Assembly (NCBI RefSeq): GCF_000263195.1
Contig: NC_018748.1
Location: 3,782,001 to 3,846,000 of the forward strand
DNA: 64,000 nt
Origin: Emticicia oligotrophica DSM 17448
GTDB taxonomy: Bacteria > Bacteroidota > Bacteroidia > Cytophagales > Spirosomataceae
Reading direction: 5' to 3'
Position 1 is the first letter of the stretch, and each line of letters opens with the position of its first letter. Positions 25,401-33,290 of the stretch are shown here, piece by piece. Both the position numbers and the translations under genes were made by a program. The notes beneath the pieces are model-generated. The model saw only the letters and a program-made list of their open reading frames with translations, had not been told where the DNA came from and searched no databases.

Positions 25401-26870
25401 TTGAATTTTAGAGAAAGTTTACAAAAAGACCCAATTTTTGAAGTAATCGCCAATGCCGCAAGCGATTTAGAAATTGATGCATATGTGATTGGCGGATATG
25501 TACGAGACCTATTCCTCGACCGACCAAATAAAGATATTGATGTGGTTTGTTTGGGAAGTGGTATCGCTTTGGCTGAAAAAGTAGCCAGTAAATTAGGCGA
25601 TAATGTGTATGTGAGTTTTTTCAAGAATTTTGGTACTGCCCAAATTAAATCGGGCGATATAGAGATTGAGTTTGTGGGTGCAAGAAAAGAATCGTATCGT
25701 TATGATTCTCGTAAACCTTTGGTAGAGGATGGTTCATTAGAAGACGACCAAAATCGCAGAGATTTTACGATTAATGCTTTGGGTATTTCGCTTAATAAAG
25801 AAAATTTCGGGCAACTCATTGACCCATTTGGTGGGGTAGAAGATATTAAACGAAAAATTATCCGAACACCGCTCAACCCAGAAATTACTTTTTCTGATGA
25901 CCCGCTCCGTATGATGCGTGCTGTGAGGTTTGCCTCTCAATTAGGATTTGATATTGATGGTCCTACTTTTGATGCAATTTCGTCTATGAAAGACCGCATC
26001 GGAATTGTTTCCCAAGAGAGAATTACCGATGAATTAAATAAGATAGTTTTATCAAAGACACCATCTTACGGTTTTAAGTTGTTGTTTTATACTGGGTTGC
26101 TCCAAATTATTTTTCCTGAATTCTGTGAGCTTCAAGGTGTTGAAACTCATGATGGAAAAGGCCATAAAGATAATTTTTATCATACTTTGCAAGTGCTTGA
26201 TAATGTGGCGATTAAGTCTAGTGATTTATGGTTACGTTGGGCGGCAATCTTGCATGATATTGCTAAACCTGCTACCAAACGGTTTCATCCAAAAATAGGT
26301 TGGTCATTTCACGGACATGAAGAATTAGGAGCTAAAATGACTCCCAATATTTTCCGTAAACTCAAATTACCACTTGATGGTAAAATGAGAATGGTTAAAA
26401 AATTAGTGCGTTTGCATCTGCGTCCAATTGCCTTAGCGAAAGAAGGCATTTCTGATTCTGCATTACGCCGTTTATTGTTTGAAGCAGGTGAAGACTTAGA
26501 AGCTTTAATGATTTTGTGTAGAGCAGATATTACCTCAAAAGATTCTAATAAAGTAAGAAAATACTTAGCCAACTTCGATAAAGTTGAGGAAATGCTTGTT
26601 GAGTTGGAAGAAAAAGATAAACTTCGTAATTTTCAGCCAGTTATTACTGGTGAGATAATCATGGAAGTTTTTGATTTGAAACCTTCAAGAGAAGTGGGAA
26701 CCATAAAACTTGCCCTTCGGGAGGCAGTTTTGGAAGGCATCATTCCCAATGAATTTGGCCCTTCTTTTGAGTTTATTTTAAATGAAGGAGCAAAACTTAA
26801 CCTTAAGCCTGTAAAAACAAAAGAAGATGTAAGATATTTAACAGAAATACCTAAACTCGAAAATAATTAA
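25401..26870 (+). CDS. CCA tRNA nucleotidyltransferase/poly(A) polymerase family with HD domain
   Basis: Adds or repairs the 3' CCA of tRNAs. The class II nucleotidyltransferase head shows YVIGGYVRDLFL and NKDIDVVC with the metal-binding aspartates, then DDQNRRDFTINALG, DPFGGVEDI, and DPLRMMRAVRFASQLGF. A C-terminal HD domain follows (WAAILHDIAKPATK, HGHEELGA). I choose the TTG at 25401 (489 aa, MNFRESLQKDPIF), with TTG 25395 as an alternative, because a perfect promoter ends at 25376 and homologues start just before 'PIF.VI..AA'. The ORF open from 25308 is too long at the N-terminus. The 68-aa membrane protein gene follows after 5 nt. Confidence 0.9.
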   Translation: MNFRESLQKDPIFEVIANAASDLEIDAYVIGGYVRDLFLDRPNKDIDVVCLGSGIALAEKVASKLGDNVYVSFFKNFGTAQIKSGDIEIEFVGARKESYRYDSRKPLVEDGSLEDDQNRRDFTINALGISLNKENFGQLIDPFGGVEDIKRKIIRTPLNPEITFSDDPLRMMRAVRFASQLGFDIDGPTFDAISSMKDRIGIVSQERITDELNKIVLSKTPSYGFKLLFYTGLLQIIFPEFCELQGVETHDGKGHKDNFYHTLQVLDNVAIKSSDLWLRWAAILHDIAKPATKRFHPKIGWSFHGHEELGAKMTPNIFRKLKLPLDGKMRMVKKLVRLHLRPIALAKEGISDSALRRLLFEAGEDLEALMILCRADITSKDSNKVRKYLANFDKVEEMLVELEEKDKLRNFQPVITGEIIMEVFDLKPSREVGTIKLALREAVLEGIIPNEFGPSFEFILNEGAKLNLKPVKTKEDVRYLTEIPKLENN

Positions 26871-26875
26871 CTGAT

Positions 26876-27082
26876 ATGAATGACGGAACTAAATTTAAAA
26901 GAATGTTAGGTGGTATCCTAGCTGGAATGGGACTTTTGCTATTGTTGTTTGCTTGTGTAGCTTTTATGTCAACGAATGATACAGTCATGGGTTTGGCTGT
27001 AAAAGGTGCAAGAAAAATCGCTCCAGCAGTATTAGGTATCATATTATTAGTATCTGGTGTTTCGATGGTAAATCGTACTTAA
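26876..27082 (+). CDS. Small two-helix membrane protein
   Basis: A 68-aa protein with two hydrophobic segments (GILAGMGLLLLLFACVAFM and IAPAVLGIILLVSGVSMV) joined by a polar loop, and short charged ends. It starts 5 nt after the tRNA nucleotidyltransferase stop and is followed by a terminator, so it is surely co-transcribed. No family recognised; the helices are glycine-rich, which suits packing against another membrane protein. Confidence 0.75.
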   Translation: MNDGTKFKRMLGGILAGMGLLLLLFACVAFMSTNDTVMGLAVKGARKIAPAVLGIILLVSGVSMVNRT

Positions 27083-27094
27083 GATGTTTTTCTC

Positions 27095-27119
27095 AAACCC
27101 TCCTCATTCGGGAGGGTTT
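27095..27119 (+). terminator. Intrinsic terminator
   Basis: AAACCCTCC (27095-27103) pairs with GGAGGGTTT (27111-27119), with a 7-nt loop and a run of six T. It ends the cca/small-membrane-protein operon and overlaps the last codons of the convergent DUF2851 gene. Confidence 0.9.
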
Positions 27120-28384
27120 TTTAGTATTTCTACTCCAATATTGCATTGTAAACACTGCTTTTTTGTACAAAAACTATTGTAAAGCTCAATACTCGCTTGT
27201 GAATCGAAAGCTGTTTTGATGCTTAAACCCATATTCTTCCAAATATCACAAATACTATTTTCTTCGGCGGGTAAATTTTCTAAAAAGTTGATACACCGAT
27301 TTATTAATTCATGATTTCCTATCTTTTCTGCGTAAAAAGCCAACAATGGGATAGCAGTATTAATTATAATGTTATTGATAGAACTTATACCCAGACCCAA
27401 TAATTTTTTATTGGAAGTCTTACCAAAGTTAAAATGTTCTTGCCAGTAAGATGATTGCTCAATTTTTAATGCATTACGTATTTCTTCAATCGAATTACTT
27501 TGAGTAAATAGTGAGAAAAAACTCTGTTGTTGCGTGACTAATTTAGCCAGTTGTGCCAATCTGATTGTGGGGAAATTTGCCGGACGTGTACGTAAAAACT
27601 TCCATTCGTATGAATTCAATTGCCTTGCTTTCAAAGAGAACTTTATGGCAAAGAATTCATACTCTTGACTTAGTTTTTCAGCATATTCATCATAAATCTC
27701 AATTAAACCAGCTTGCCCAAAAAACATAGACTCAATTTGAAAGAGATTATCTCGATGTTTTTGTAGCACTTTTAGCGGAAGGTTTTGAGCGAGCCTAAGA
27801 AAAACATCAGAGTTGAGTTTGAAACCAAAGTTTCTCGCTAATAATTGGTAAGCTGTTTCTTCCCAATCTCCTTTATTATTTTCAAAAAGTTCATTTACAA
27901 TGGCTGCTTTTTGTTGTAGTCGTTTGGTCAGAACCTTATCAAGCATTGCAAATTTTGATAAGTCAGACACCTTCGAATATGCTTCCTGACAAGGGATTAT
28001 TGATTGATTATCAATTAAATACTGATATTTATTAATAAGTTCAAAGTCTGTAATTGACTTCAATTCTAGGGTTGGAATCAAACTACCATCTTGTCTAACA
28101 ATAAGCTGGTTATTTTCCCAAACTACATGGAGAATCACATTGTTGTAGGCTTCATCTTCTTGGTGTTTATGAACTTTCCAATCTGAGGATTTTATATGAA
28201 TTTCTACATTTCCGACCCATTCTATTTCATTGATTAATATTCTTGCATTAATAAAATCTGGACCAGAATTGGTATTATAGAATCCTGTTTTTAGAACAGT
28301 AATCGTATCCTTAGTTGAAGTACGTAAATCTGATTTTTCAAATTGTTGAAATTGCCATAGGTAGTGCAGAAATGCTTCGTTCAT
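27104..28384 (-). CDS. DUF2851 family protein
   Basis: A 426-aa protein; start chosen at ATG 28384 because the family normally begins MNE.FLHYLW (here MNEAFLHYLWQFQQFEKSDL), while the longer frame to 28411 runs into the upstream hairpin. Signatures: VLKTGFYNTNSGPDFINARI and WVGNVEIHIKSSDWKVHKH, typical of this Bacteroidota family, whose first part resembles nuclease-like folds (GPDF...NVEIH). The C-terminus has a cysteine set (CTKKQCLQC) that could bind a metal. Function unknown. It lies just downstream of pyrF on the same strand, separated by a strong hairpin. Confidence 0.88.
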   Translation of the reverse strand: MNEAFLHYLWQFQQFEKSDLRTSTKDTITVLKTGFYNTNSGPDFINARILINEIEWVGNVEIHIKSSDWKVHKHQEDEAYNNVILHVVWENNQLIVRQDGSLIPTLELKSITDFELINKYQYLIDNQSIIPCQEAYSKVSDLSKFAMLDKVLTKRLQQKAAIVNELFENNKGDWEETAYQLLARNFGFKLNSDVFLRLAQNLPLKVLQKHRDNLFQIESMFFGQAGLIEIYDEYAEKLSQEYEFFAIKFSLKARQLNSYEWKFLRTRPANFPTIRLAQLAKLVTQQQSFFSLFTQSNSIEEIRNALKIEQSSYWQEHFNFGKTSNKKLLGLGISSINNIIINTAIPLLAFYAEKIGNHELINRCINFLENLPAEENSICDIWKNMGLSIKTAFDSQASIELYNSFCTKKQCLQCNIGVEILKNPPE

Positions 28385-28401
28385 AAAAAAGTTAGTGGGA
28401 T

Positions 28402-28443
28402 AATTTTCCAAATTGTTGGATTAGTCGAACAATTTGGAAAATT
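28402..28443 (-). terminator. 16-bp perfect inverted repeat between pyrF and DUF2851
   Basis: AATTTTCCAAATTGTT (28402-28417) and AACAATTTGGAAAATT (28428-28443) are exact inverted repeats around a 10-nt loop. It begins 10 nt after the pyrF stop on the minus strand. There is only a short T run on either side, so it is either a weak terminator or a processing/stability hairpin in the leader of the DUF2851 mRNA. Confidence 0.6.
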
Positions 28444-28453
28444 TGAGCAAAAA

Positions 28454-29293
28454 TTACAAATACATTTGTAAATATTTTGCCATTTCTTCTTGCACTAATT
28501 GAGCTTCTTGGGCTGCAACTTTTGCAAAGTCATCTCCAGAAGAAGCATAAATAATTGCTCTTGAAGAATTAACCAGTAAACCACATTGTTTATTCATTCC
28601 ATATTTTGATACCTCTTCTAAGCTTCCTCCTTGTGCCCCAATTCCCGGAACGAGTAAGAAATGTTCAGGTGCTATTTCTCTGATTTTAAGTAGTTTATCT
28701 GCTTTTGTCGCACCCACTACATACATCATTCGTTCGCTATCAGCCCATTTCTGTGAAGTTAAAATTACTTGTTGGTATAGATTTTTTATTTCAGATTCCT
28801 CACTATTGACTAATAATTGCTGAAAATCATCACCACCATCATTAGATGTAAGAGCTAAAAGAATTACCCATTTCCCTTCAAACTCTAAGAATGGAATAAC
28901 AGAGTCGCTACCCATATACGGAGCAACCGTTACCGAATCAAAATCTAATCCAGAAGAAGATTTGTCAAAAAATGTTCGAGCATAAAGACTTGAGGTATTC
29001 CCAATATCTCCACGTTTGGCGTCTGCAATCGTGAAACATTCTTCAGGAATGTATTCAATCGTTTTTTGAAGACTTTCCCAACCTTTAGCTCCCAAAGCTT
29101 CGTAGAATGCAATGTTTGGCTTGTAAGCAACGGCAAACTGAGCAGTAGCGTCTATGATTTGGCGATTAAATTCAAAAATTGGGTCTTTTTCTTTGAGGAG
29201 GTGCGAAGGTATTTTTTTGATATCGGTATCAAGACCTACACACAAATAAGAGTTTTTTTGAGTAATTTGCTCGAAAAGCTGTTGTTTTGTCAT
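28454..29293 (-). CDS. pyrF: Orotidine 5'-phosphate decarboxylase (type 2)
   Basis: Last step of UMP synthesis. The 279-aa length and the motif [19 protein letters not shown] (catalytic Asp91-Lys93-Asp96) place it in the longer 'type 2' OMP decarboxylase group found in Bacteroidota, mycobacteria and Myxococcus. Other landmarks are [45 protein letters not shown] and [13 protein letters not shown] with the phosphate-binding residues. Cytoplasmic. Divergent from rfbC. Confidence 0.95.
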   Translation of the reverse strand: MTKQQLFEQITQKNSYLCVGLDTDIKKIPSHLLKEKDPIFEFNRQIIDATAQFAVAYKPNIAFYEALGAKGWESLQKTIEYIPEECFTIADAKRGDIGNTSSLYARTFFDKSSSGLDFDSVTVAPYMGSDSVIPFLEFEGKWVILLALTSNDGGDDFQQLLVNSEESEIKNLYQQVILTSQKWADSERMMYVVGATKADKLLKIREIAPEHFLLVPGIGAQGGSLEEVSKYGMNKQCGLLVNSSRAIIYASSGDDFAKVAAQEAQLVQEEMAKYLQMYL

Positions 29294-29372
29294 TATCTAC
29301 TGATTTTTGAGCAAATTTCTATAATTTATGTGATTTAATCAGAAAAATAAAATGATTTTATTTACTAAATAT

Positions 29373-29380
29373 TACTTTTG
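29373..29380 (+). promoter_or_regulatory. -7 element upstream of rfbC
   Basis: TActTTTG matches TAnnTTTG fully, 75 nt before the rfbC ATG. No TTG box is found 17-23 nt upstream, so the assignment is tentative. Confidence 0.35.
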
Positions 29381-29455
29381 TAGTGAAAATATAAATACCT
29401 ATATCGTACAGTAAATCCAAATATAAATTATTCTACTCAAAAATTAACCATCATA

Positions 29456-29998
29456 ATGGAGTTTAGAAAAACAAGTATCGAAGGACTTATCGAAATATTT
29501 CCTAAAATTTTTGGCGATGCCCGTGGTCATTTCTTCGAATCATATAGACACAATATTTTTGCTGAAAACGGAATTCCTTTTACATTCGTACAAGATAATC
29601 AATCATTTTCTACTGCTGGAGTTTTAAGAGGTTTACATTTCCAAAGCCAACCTTATTCTCAAGGAAAATTAGTTAGGGTTATTACTGGAAAGGTAGTTGA
29701 TGTTGCAGTAGATATTCGTCCAAACTCGCCAACTTTTGGAAAATACGAACGTTTTGTTCTCGATTCAAAGTTGCAAAATATGGTATTTATTCCCGAAGGT
29801 TTTGCTCATGGCTTTGCTGCTTTAGAGGATTCGATTTTTACCTATAAATGTACAAATATTTATAATAAAGCCGCAGAAGGTGGAATTATTTGGAATGACC
29901 CTGATTTGAATATTGATTGGGGAATTACGAATCCGAACGTTTCGGAGAAAGATTTAGAATTACCAACATTCAAGGAGCTTATTTCGAAAGGTTTTTAA
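29456..29998 (+). CDS. rfbC: dTDP-4-dehydrorhamnose 3,5-epimerase
   Basis: A 180-aa cupin-fold epimerase of dTDP-L-rhamnose synthesis, feeding surface polysaccharides. It has GDARGHFFESY, VLRGLHFQ with the catalytic His61, GKLVRVITGKVVDVAVDIRP, SPTFGKYE, and FIPEGFAHGFAAL, followed by CTNIYNKAAEGGIIWNDP. Size and motifs are normal. It stands alone: rfbA, rfbB and rfbD are not beside it. Two terminators follow. Confidence 0.95.
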   Translation: MEFRKTSIEGLIEIFPKIFGDARGHFFESYRHNIFAENGIPFTFVQDNQSFSTAGVLRGLHFQSQPYSQGKLVRVITGKVVDVAVDIRPNSPTFGKYERFVLDSKLQNMVFIPEGFAHGFAALEDSIFTYKCTNIYNKAAEGGIIWNDPDLNIDWGITNPNVSEKDLELPTFKELISKGF

Positions 29999-30062
29999 TG
30001 TTATGCTATCATAAATTATACCAAAATAGTAATTTAAGTAAATAATTACTGCAAAATCATTT

Positions 30063-30095
30063 ATAGCAAGCGTATACTACCGCTTGCTATTTTTA
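30063..30095 (+). terminator. Intrinsic terminator of rfbC
   Basis: ATAGCAAGCG (30063-30072) pairs with CGCTTGCTAT (30081-30090), 8-nt loop, then TTTTT. It lies 65 nt after the rfbC stop. Confidence 0.85.
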
Positions 30096-30141
30096 TTTAC
30101 CGGAGTAGGTATTTGGCATGGTCTTGGGACTCATCAGCTAG

Positions 30142-30170
30142 TCAACACCCTAATTATTTTAGGGTGTTGA
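30142..30170 (+). terminator. Second hairpin upstream of the YwqE-like gene
   Basis: TCAACACCCTAA (30142-30153) and TTAGGGTGTTGA (30159-30170) form a 12-bp perfect stem with a 5-nt loop, 33 nt before the ATG at 30204. There is no following T run. It may be a back-up terminator for rfbC or a leader hairpin of the downstream gene. Confidence 0.55.
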
Positions 30171-30203
30171 TTGAAACCAAAGAAATCAATAAAACCATCC
30201 ATA

Positions 30204-30977
30204 ATGTTTAAGTCGATATTTAGAAGGGGCGATTTGAGTAAAGAAACTAATACTCAAAATAGCCACTTGAGAGTTGATATACACGCACACTTACTCCCAC
30301 AATTAGATGATGGTCCTACTGATATAGAGCAGAGTATTGAGATTATCCAAGAAATGTATGATATCGGTTATCGTAAGCTTATACTAACGCCACATGTAAT
30401 GTCTGGGTATTATAATAATACAACAGAAGGCATACTCAATTCTCTTCAAATTTTAAAATCTACACTTTTACAGCAAAATATTCAGATGGAGCTGGAAGCT
30501 GCCGCTGAATATTATGTTGAAGATAATTTATTTAGATTAATCGAACGCCGTGAGGTTCTTACTTTTGGCGGAAGTAGGCAATATTTGTTATTTGAGGTTT
30601 CGTTTGTTTCTAAGGTTTCTTGCATTATTGAAGCCGCCACCAAAATTAGACAAGCAGGTTACACACCTGTATTAGCTCACCCTGAAAGATACATAAGTTT
30701 ACAAGATAAAAATATCATAGAACGTTTGATCCTCAATGGGATTATTTTTCAGCTAAATATAGGCTCGCTAACAGGTTATTATTCGAAACAAGCTCAGGAA
30801 ATTGCGGAGTTTATCATCAGTAAAAATCTAGCAGTTTTTTGGGGTACAGATTGTCACAGTTATAATCAGTTACAAAGCATCAAACAAACTTTTAAACTGA
30901 ATATTTTCCAAGAAGCAATGAAACAAAATGTATTGAATAATTCATTACTCGGTGAAAGGCTTATTTCTTACGCTTAA
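30204..30977 (+). CDS. PHP-family tyrosine-protein phosphatase (YwqE/CpsB-like)
   Basis: A 257-aa metal-dependent phosphatase of the PHP fold, of the type that dephosphorylates bacterial tyrosine kinases controlling capsule or exopolysaccharide export. Start chosen at ATG 30204; the frame from TTG 30171 begins inside a hairpin. Motifs: VDIHAHLLPQLDDGP (His27, His29), LILTPHVMSGYY, LEAAAEYYVED, LLFEVSF, PVLAHPERY and FWGTDCHSY supply the metal ligands in the expected order. The related fold of histidinol phosphatase is less likely. It follows rfbC, in keeping with a polysaccharide role, but no Wzc-type kinase gene is present here. Confidence 0.88.
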   Translation: MFKSIFRRGDLSKETNTQNSHLRVDIHAHLLPQLDDGPTDIEQSIEIIQEMYDIGYRKLILTPHVMSGYYNNTTEGILNSLQILKSTLLQQNIQMELEAAAEYYVEDNLFRLIERREVLTFGGSRQYLLFEVSFVSKVSCIIEAATKIRQAGYTPVLAHPERYISLQDKNIIERLILNGIIFQLNIGSLTGYYSKQAQEIAEFIISKNLAVFWGTDCHSYNQLQSIKQTFKLNIFQEAMKQNVLNNSLLGERLISYA

Positions 30978-30982
30978 GAAAA

Positions 30983-31753
30983 TCATTCTTTAGGTTGATA
31001 ATTATGTAGTTGCATTTTTTCACCATCAAAAACAGCATAGCTATAATGCCATATCCAATCGCCTAAGTTGAAATATTTGGCATTTGATGAAATATCCATT
31101 TCGACTACAGTATGACGGTGACCGAAAACATAAAAATCATGGTGATTTTGAGCTTCTATTCTTTTAGAATACTGCACTAAATGTTCTTTTTCCTCTCCTT
31201 TGAATTGTTCAGGTTTACGTTTCTTTTTCCAACTGTTTTTTGTCCATAAAAGTCCAAGTTTCATTCCGAGATTAGGGTGCATGATTCTGCCGAACAAAAA
31301 TCTTGGTAATTTTCCTTCAAAAATTACTTTCAAAATTTTGTAACCCATGTCATCTGCACCAAGGCCATCTCCATGACCCACATAAAATGTTTTTTGATTA
31401 AAAGTAAAAACTCGGGGTTTTCGTATGGTTTGAATTTTAAGTTCAGTTTCGAAGTAATCACTCATCCACATATCTCGATTTCCTAGAAATATAATTATTT
31501 CGATACCCGAATCTGATAATTCAGCGAGTTTCCCTAAGAATCTAACCGAGCCCTTAGGGACAACATATTTATATTCATGCCAAAAGTCAAATAAATCACC
31601 AACGAGAAAAATCACTTCCGCATCGTGTCGGATGTTCTCAAGCCAATCAATGATGATACGTTCTCTTTTCAGACTTTCGGCAGGGGAAGGTGCTCCTAGA
31701 TGAAAATCTGAAGCAAAATATATTTTTTTTCCAGTGGGAATTATTCGATTCAT
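30983..31753 (-). CDS. lpxH: UDP-2,3-diacylglucosamine diphosphatase (LpxH-type)
   Basis: A 256-aa calcineurin-like phosphoesterase that makes lipid X in lipid A synthesis on the cytoplasmic face of the inner membrane. Metal ligands: FASDFHLG (Asp16, His18), VGDLFDFWHEY, FLGNRDMWM, YVGHGDGLG and VFGHRHT. The LFDFW stretch and the order of motifs match Bacteroidota LpxH proteins. It is convergent with the YwqE-like gene, 5 nt between stops. Confidence 0.9.
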   Translation of the reverse strand: MNRIIPTGKKIYFASDFHLGAPSPAESLKRERIIIDWLENIRHDAEVIFLVGDLFDFWHEYKYVVPKGSVRFLGKLAELSDSGIEIIIFLGNRDMWMSDYFETELKIQTIRKPRVFTFNQKTFYVGHGDGLGADDMGYKILKVIFEGKLPRFLFGRIMHPNLGMKLGLLWTKNSWKKKRKPEQFKGEEKEHLVQYSKRIEAQNHHDFYVFGHRHTVVEMDISSNAKYFNLGDWIWHYSYAVFDGEKMQLHNYQPKE

Positions 31754-31867
31754 TGGAAGTTTTAAAAATCAATAAAATTTCAATTTGAACACGAATCAAG
31801 CAAAATTTTATGAATATTTTAAGTAAAAAGTAAAAATTTGTTCAAATAAGACTTTTTTTCGTACTTA

Positions 31868-31900
31868 TTGATAAATGTTTAGAAATTATCCATAGTTTTG
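31868..31900 (+). promoter_or_regulatory. Promoter of the CheY-like gene
   Basis: TTG (31868-31870), 22 nt, TAgtTTTG (31893-31900) fits the Bacteroidota consensus at all fixed bases; leader of about 75 nt to ATG 31982. Confidence 0.45.
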
Positions 31901-31981
31901 ATTTTGTAGAACTTCATCTTTCCTTATATTTACACCAAAATCTATCAGGACCATTTTATTTAAAACACTTTTTCTTATCCA

Positions 31982-32350
31982 ATGAAACGAGTATTAATTG
32001 CCGAAGACAGCTCAGTGATTCAAAACTTAGCCAAAAAGATTTTGGAATTTCAAAACTTTGAAATTACTGCCGTGAAAAATGGCGAACAAGTGATGCAATT
32101 GCTCGATAAAGAAGATTTTGACATCTTATTGCTAGACATCAATATGCCTATTATGGATGGTATGGAATGTGTAAAGGCTATTCGTCAGCTCAGTGACTCT
32201 AAAAAATCTCAACTTCCAGTTGTGGCTATCACTGGCAATGCAAAAAACTATACAGATACTGATTTCAAAGAGGCAGGTTTTAATGATGCTTTAATGAAAC
32301 CTTTGAATTTCGATAGATTAGTTGATGTTGTTAAAGGACTTACTGAGTAA
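31982..32350 (+). CDS. Single-domain CheY-like response regulator
   Basis: A 122-aa receiver domain without an output domain. The acidic pocket is Glu8-Asp9, the phosphoacceptor Asp52 in LLLDINMPIMDGM, the conserved Thr lies in VVAITGNAKNY, and the Lys in ALMKPLNFDRL. It has its own promoter and no kinase beside it, so it probably serves a phosphorelay or a hybrid kinase encoded elsewhere. Confidence 0.92.
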   Translation: MKRVLIAEDSSVIQNLAKKILEFQNFEITAVKNGEQVMQLLDKEDFDILLLDINMPIMDGMECVKAIRQLSDSKKSQLPVVAITGNAKNYTDTDFKEAGFNDALMKPLNFDRLVDVVKGLTE

Positions 32351-32380
32351 TTTTTTTTAGTGGTTTGCCACCTCTTACAA

Positions 32381-32443
32381 ATAAGTAAATGATAGAATAT
32401 CTTGTTAGAATTTATTTGAACATCCATTCTATCATTTACTTAT
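32381..32443. repeat. 18-bp perfect inverted repeat after the CheY-like gene
   Basis: ATAAGTAAATGATAGAAT (32381-32398) and ATTCTATCATTTACTTAT (32426-32443) are exact inverted repeats around a 27-nt loop. It lies between the CheY-like gene and the MBL-fold gene and lacks the G+C core and T run of a classical terminator. It ends 18 nt before the next ATG. Confidence 0.7.
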
Positions 32444-32461
32444 CTATATATTCAAACTAAA

Positions 32462-33226
32462 ATGCAAGTAACTTTTCTCGGAACAGGTACTTCAGGCGGT
32501 ATACCGGTACTTACGTGTGGGTGTGAGGTTTGTAATTCGTTAGACTACCGTGACAAACGCCTTAGAGTATCGGTTTGGATTGAAGTTGATAATAAAAGCT
32601 TTGTAATTGATACTGGCCCCGATTTTCGCCAACAAGCCCTTAGAGAGCGAATCCCTCACATTGATGGCGTAATTTATACGCACGAGCACAAAGACCATAC
32701 TGCTGGTATGGATGATATTCGACCTTATAATTATCTTCACGGGATTCAACATTTAGATATTTTCGGACATCCAAGAGTTTTAAATCAACTCAAAAGAGAA
32801 TTCGCTTATGCTTTTGATGAACAAAAATACCCGGGCGTTCCTCTAATTAATGTTCATGAAATTGAAAATAAACCATTTTCAATCAAAGGTGTTGATTTTC
32901 TACCTATAGAAGTATTACATCATCGCTTACCAGTATTAGGCTATCGAGTTAATGATTTTACTTATATCACAGACGTAAACTTTATTTCTGAAGAGGAACT
33001 TGAAAAAGTTTATGGTACTAAAGTATTAGTTTTGGGTGCTCTTCAACGACAAAAACATATTTCGCATTTTACGTTGGAAGAAGCTATTGAAGTGGCCCAA
33101 AAAGTAAATGCTGAAACGACTTATCTTACGCACATCAGTCATAAAATGGGCTTTCATAGCATAGTTGAGCAAGAGTTGCCTTCAAATATTAGACTTGCCT
33201 ACGATGGTTTGAAAATAAAACTATAA
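32462..33226 (+). CDS. PhnP-like MBL-fold metallo-hydrolase
   Basis: A 254-aa metallo-beta-lactamase-fold phosphodiesterase. VTFLGTGTSGGIPV opens the fold; the metal motif is THEHKDH (His74, His76, Asp78, His79), with LEVLHH- and LTHISHKMGFH-type distal ligands. The CGCEVC cluster (Cys19, 21, 24) corresponds to the structural zinc site of PhnP. PhnP hydrolyses cyclic ribosyl phosphates; here no phn genes are near, so the substrate may be another cyclic phosphodiester. Confidence 0.88.
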   Translation: MQVTFLGTGTSGGIPVLTCGCEVCNSLDYRDKRLRVSVWIEVDNKSFVIDTGPDFRQQALRERIPHIDGVIYTHEHKDHTAGMDDIRPYNYLHGIQHLDIFGHPRVLNQLKREFAYAFDEQKYPGVPLINVHEIENKPFSIKGVDFLPIEVLHHRLPVLGYRVNDFTYITDVNFISEEELEKVYGTKVLVLGALQRQKHISHFTLEEAIEVAQKVNAETTYLTHISHKMGFHSIVEQELPSNIRLAYDGLKIKL

Positions 33227-33290
33227 ATTATCTGACCGAACCAAAATGTGTTAGTAATAGTTTTTAGATTGATTCTCATGCTCAAAAAAA

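Noticed and set aside
26851-27042. Minus-strand ORF opposite the 68-aa membrane protein
   Set aside because: The plus-strand frame has operon spacing, membrane helices and a terminator; the opposite frame has none of these.
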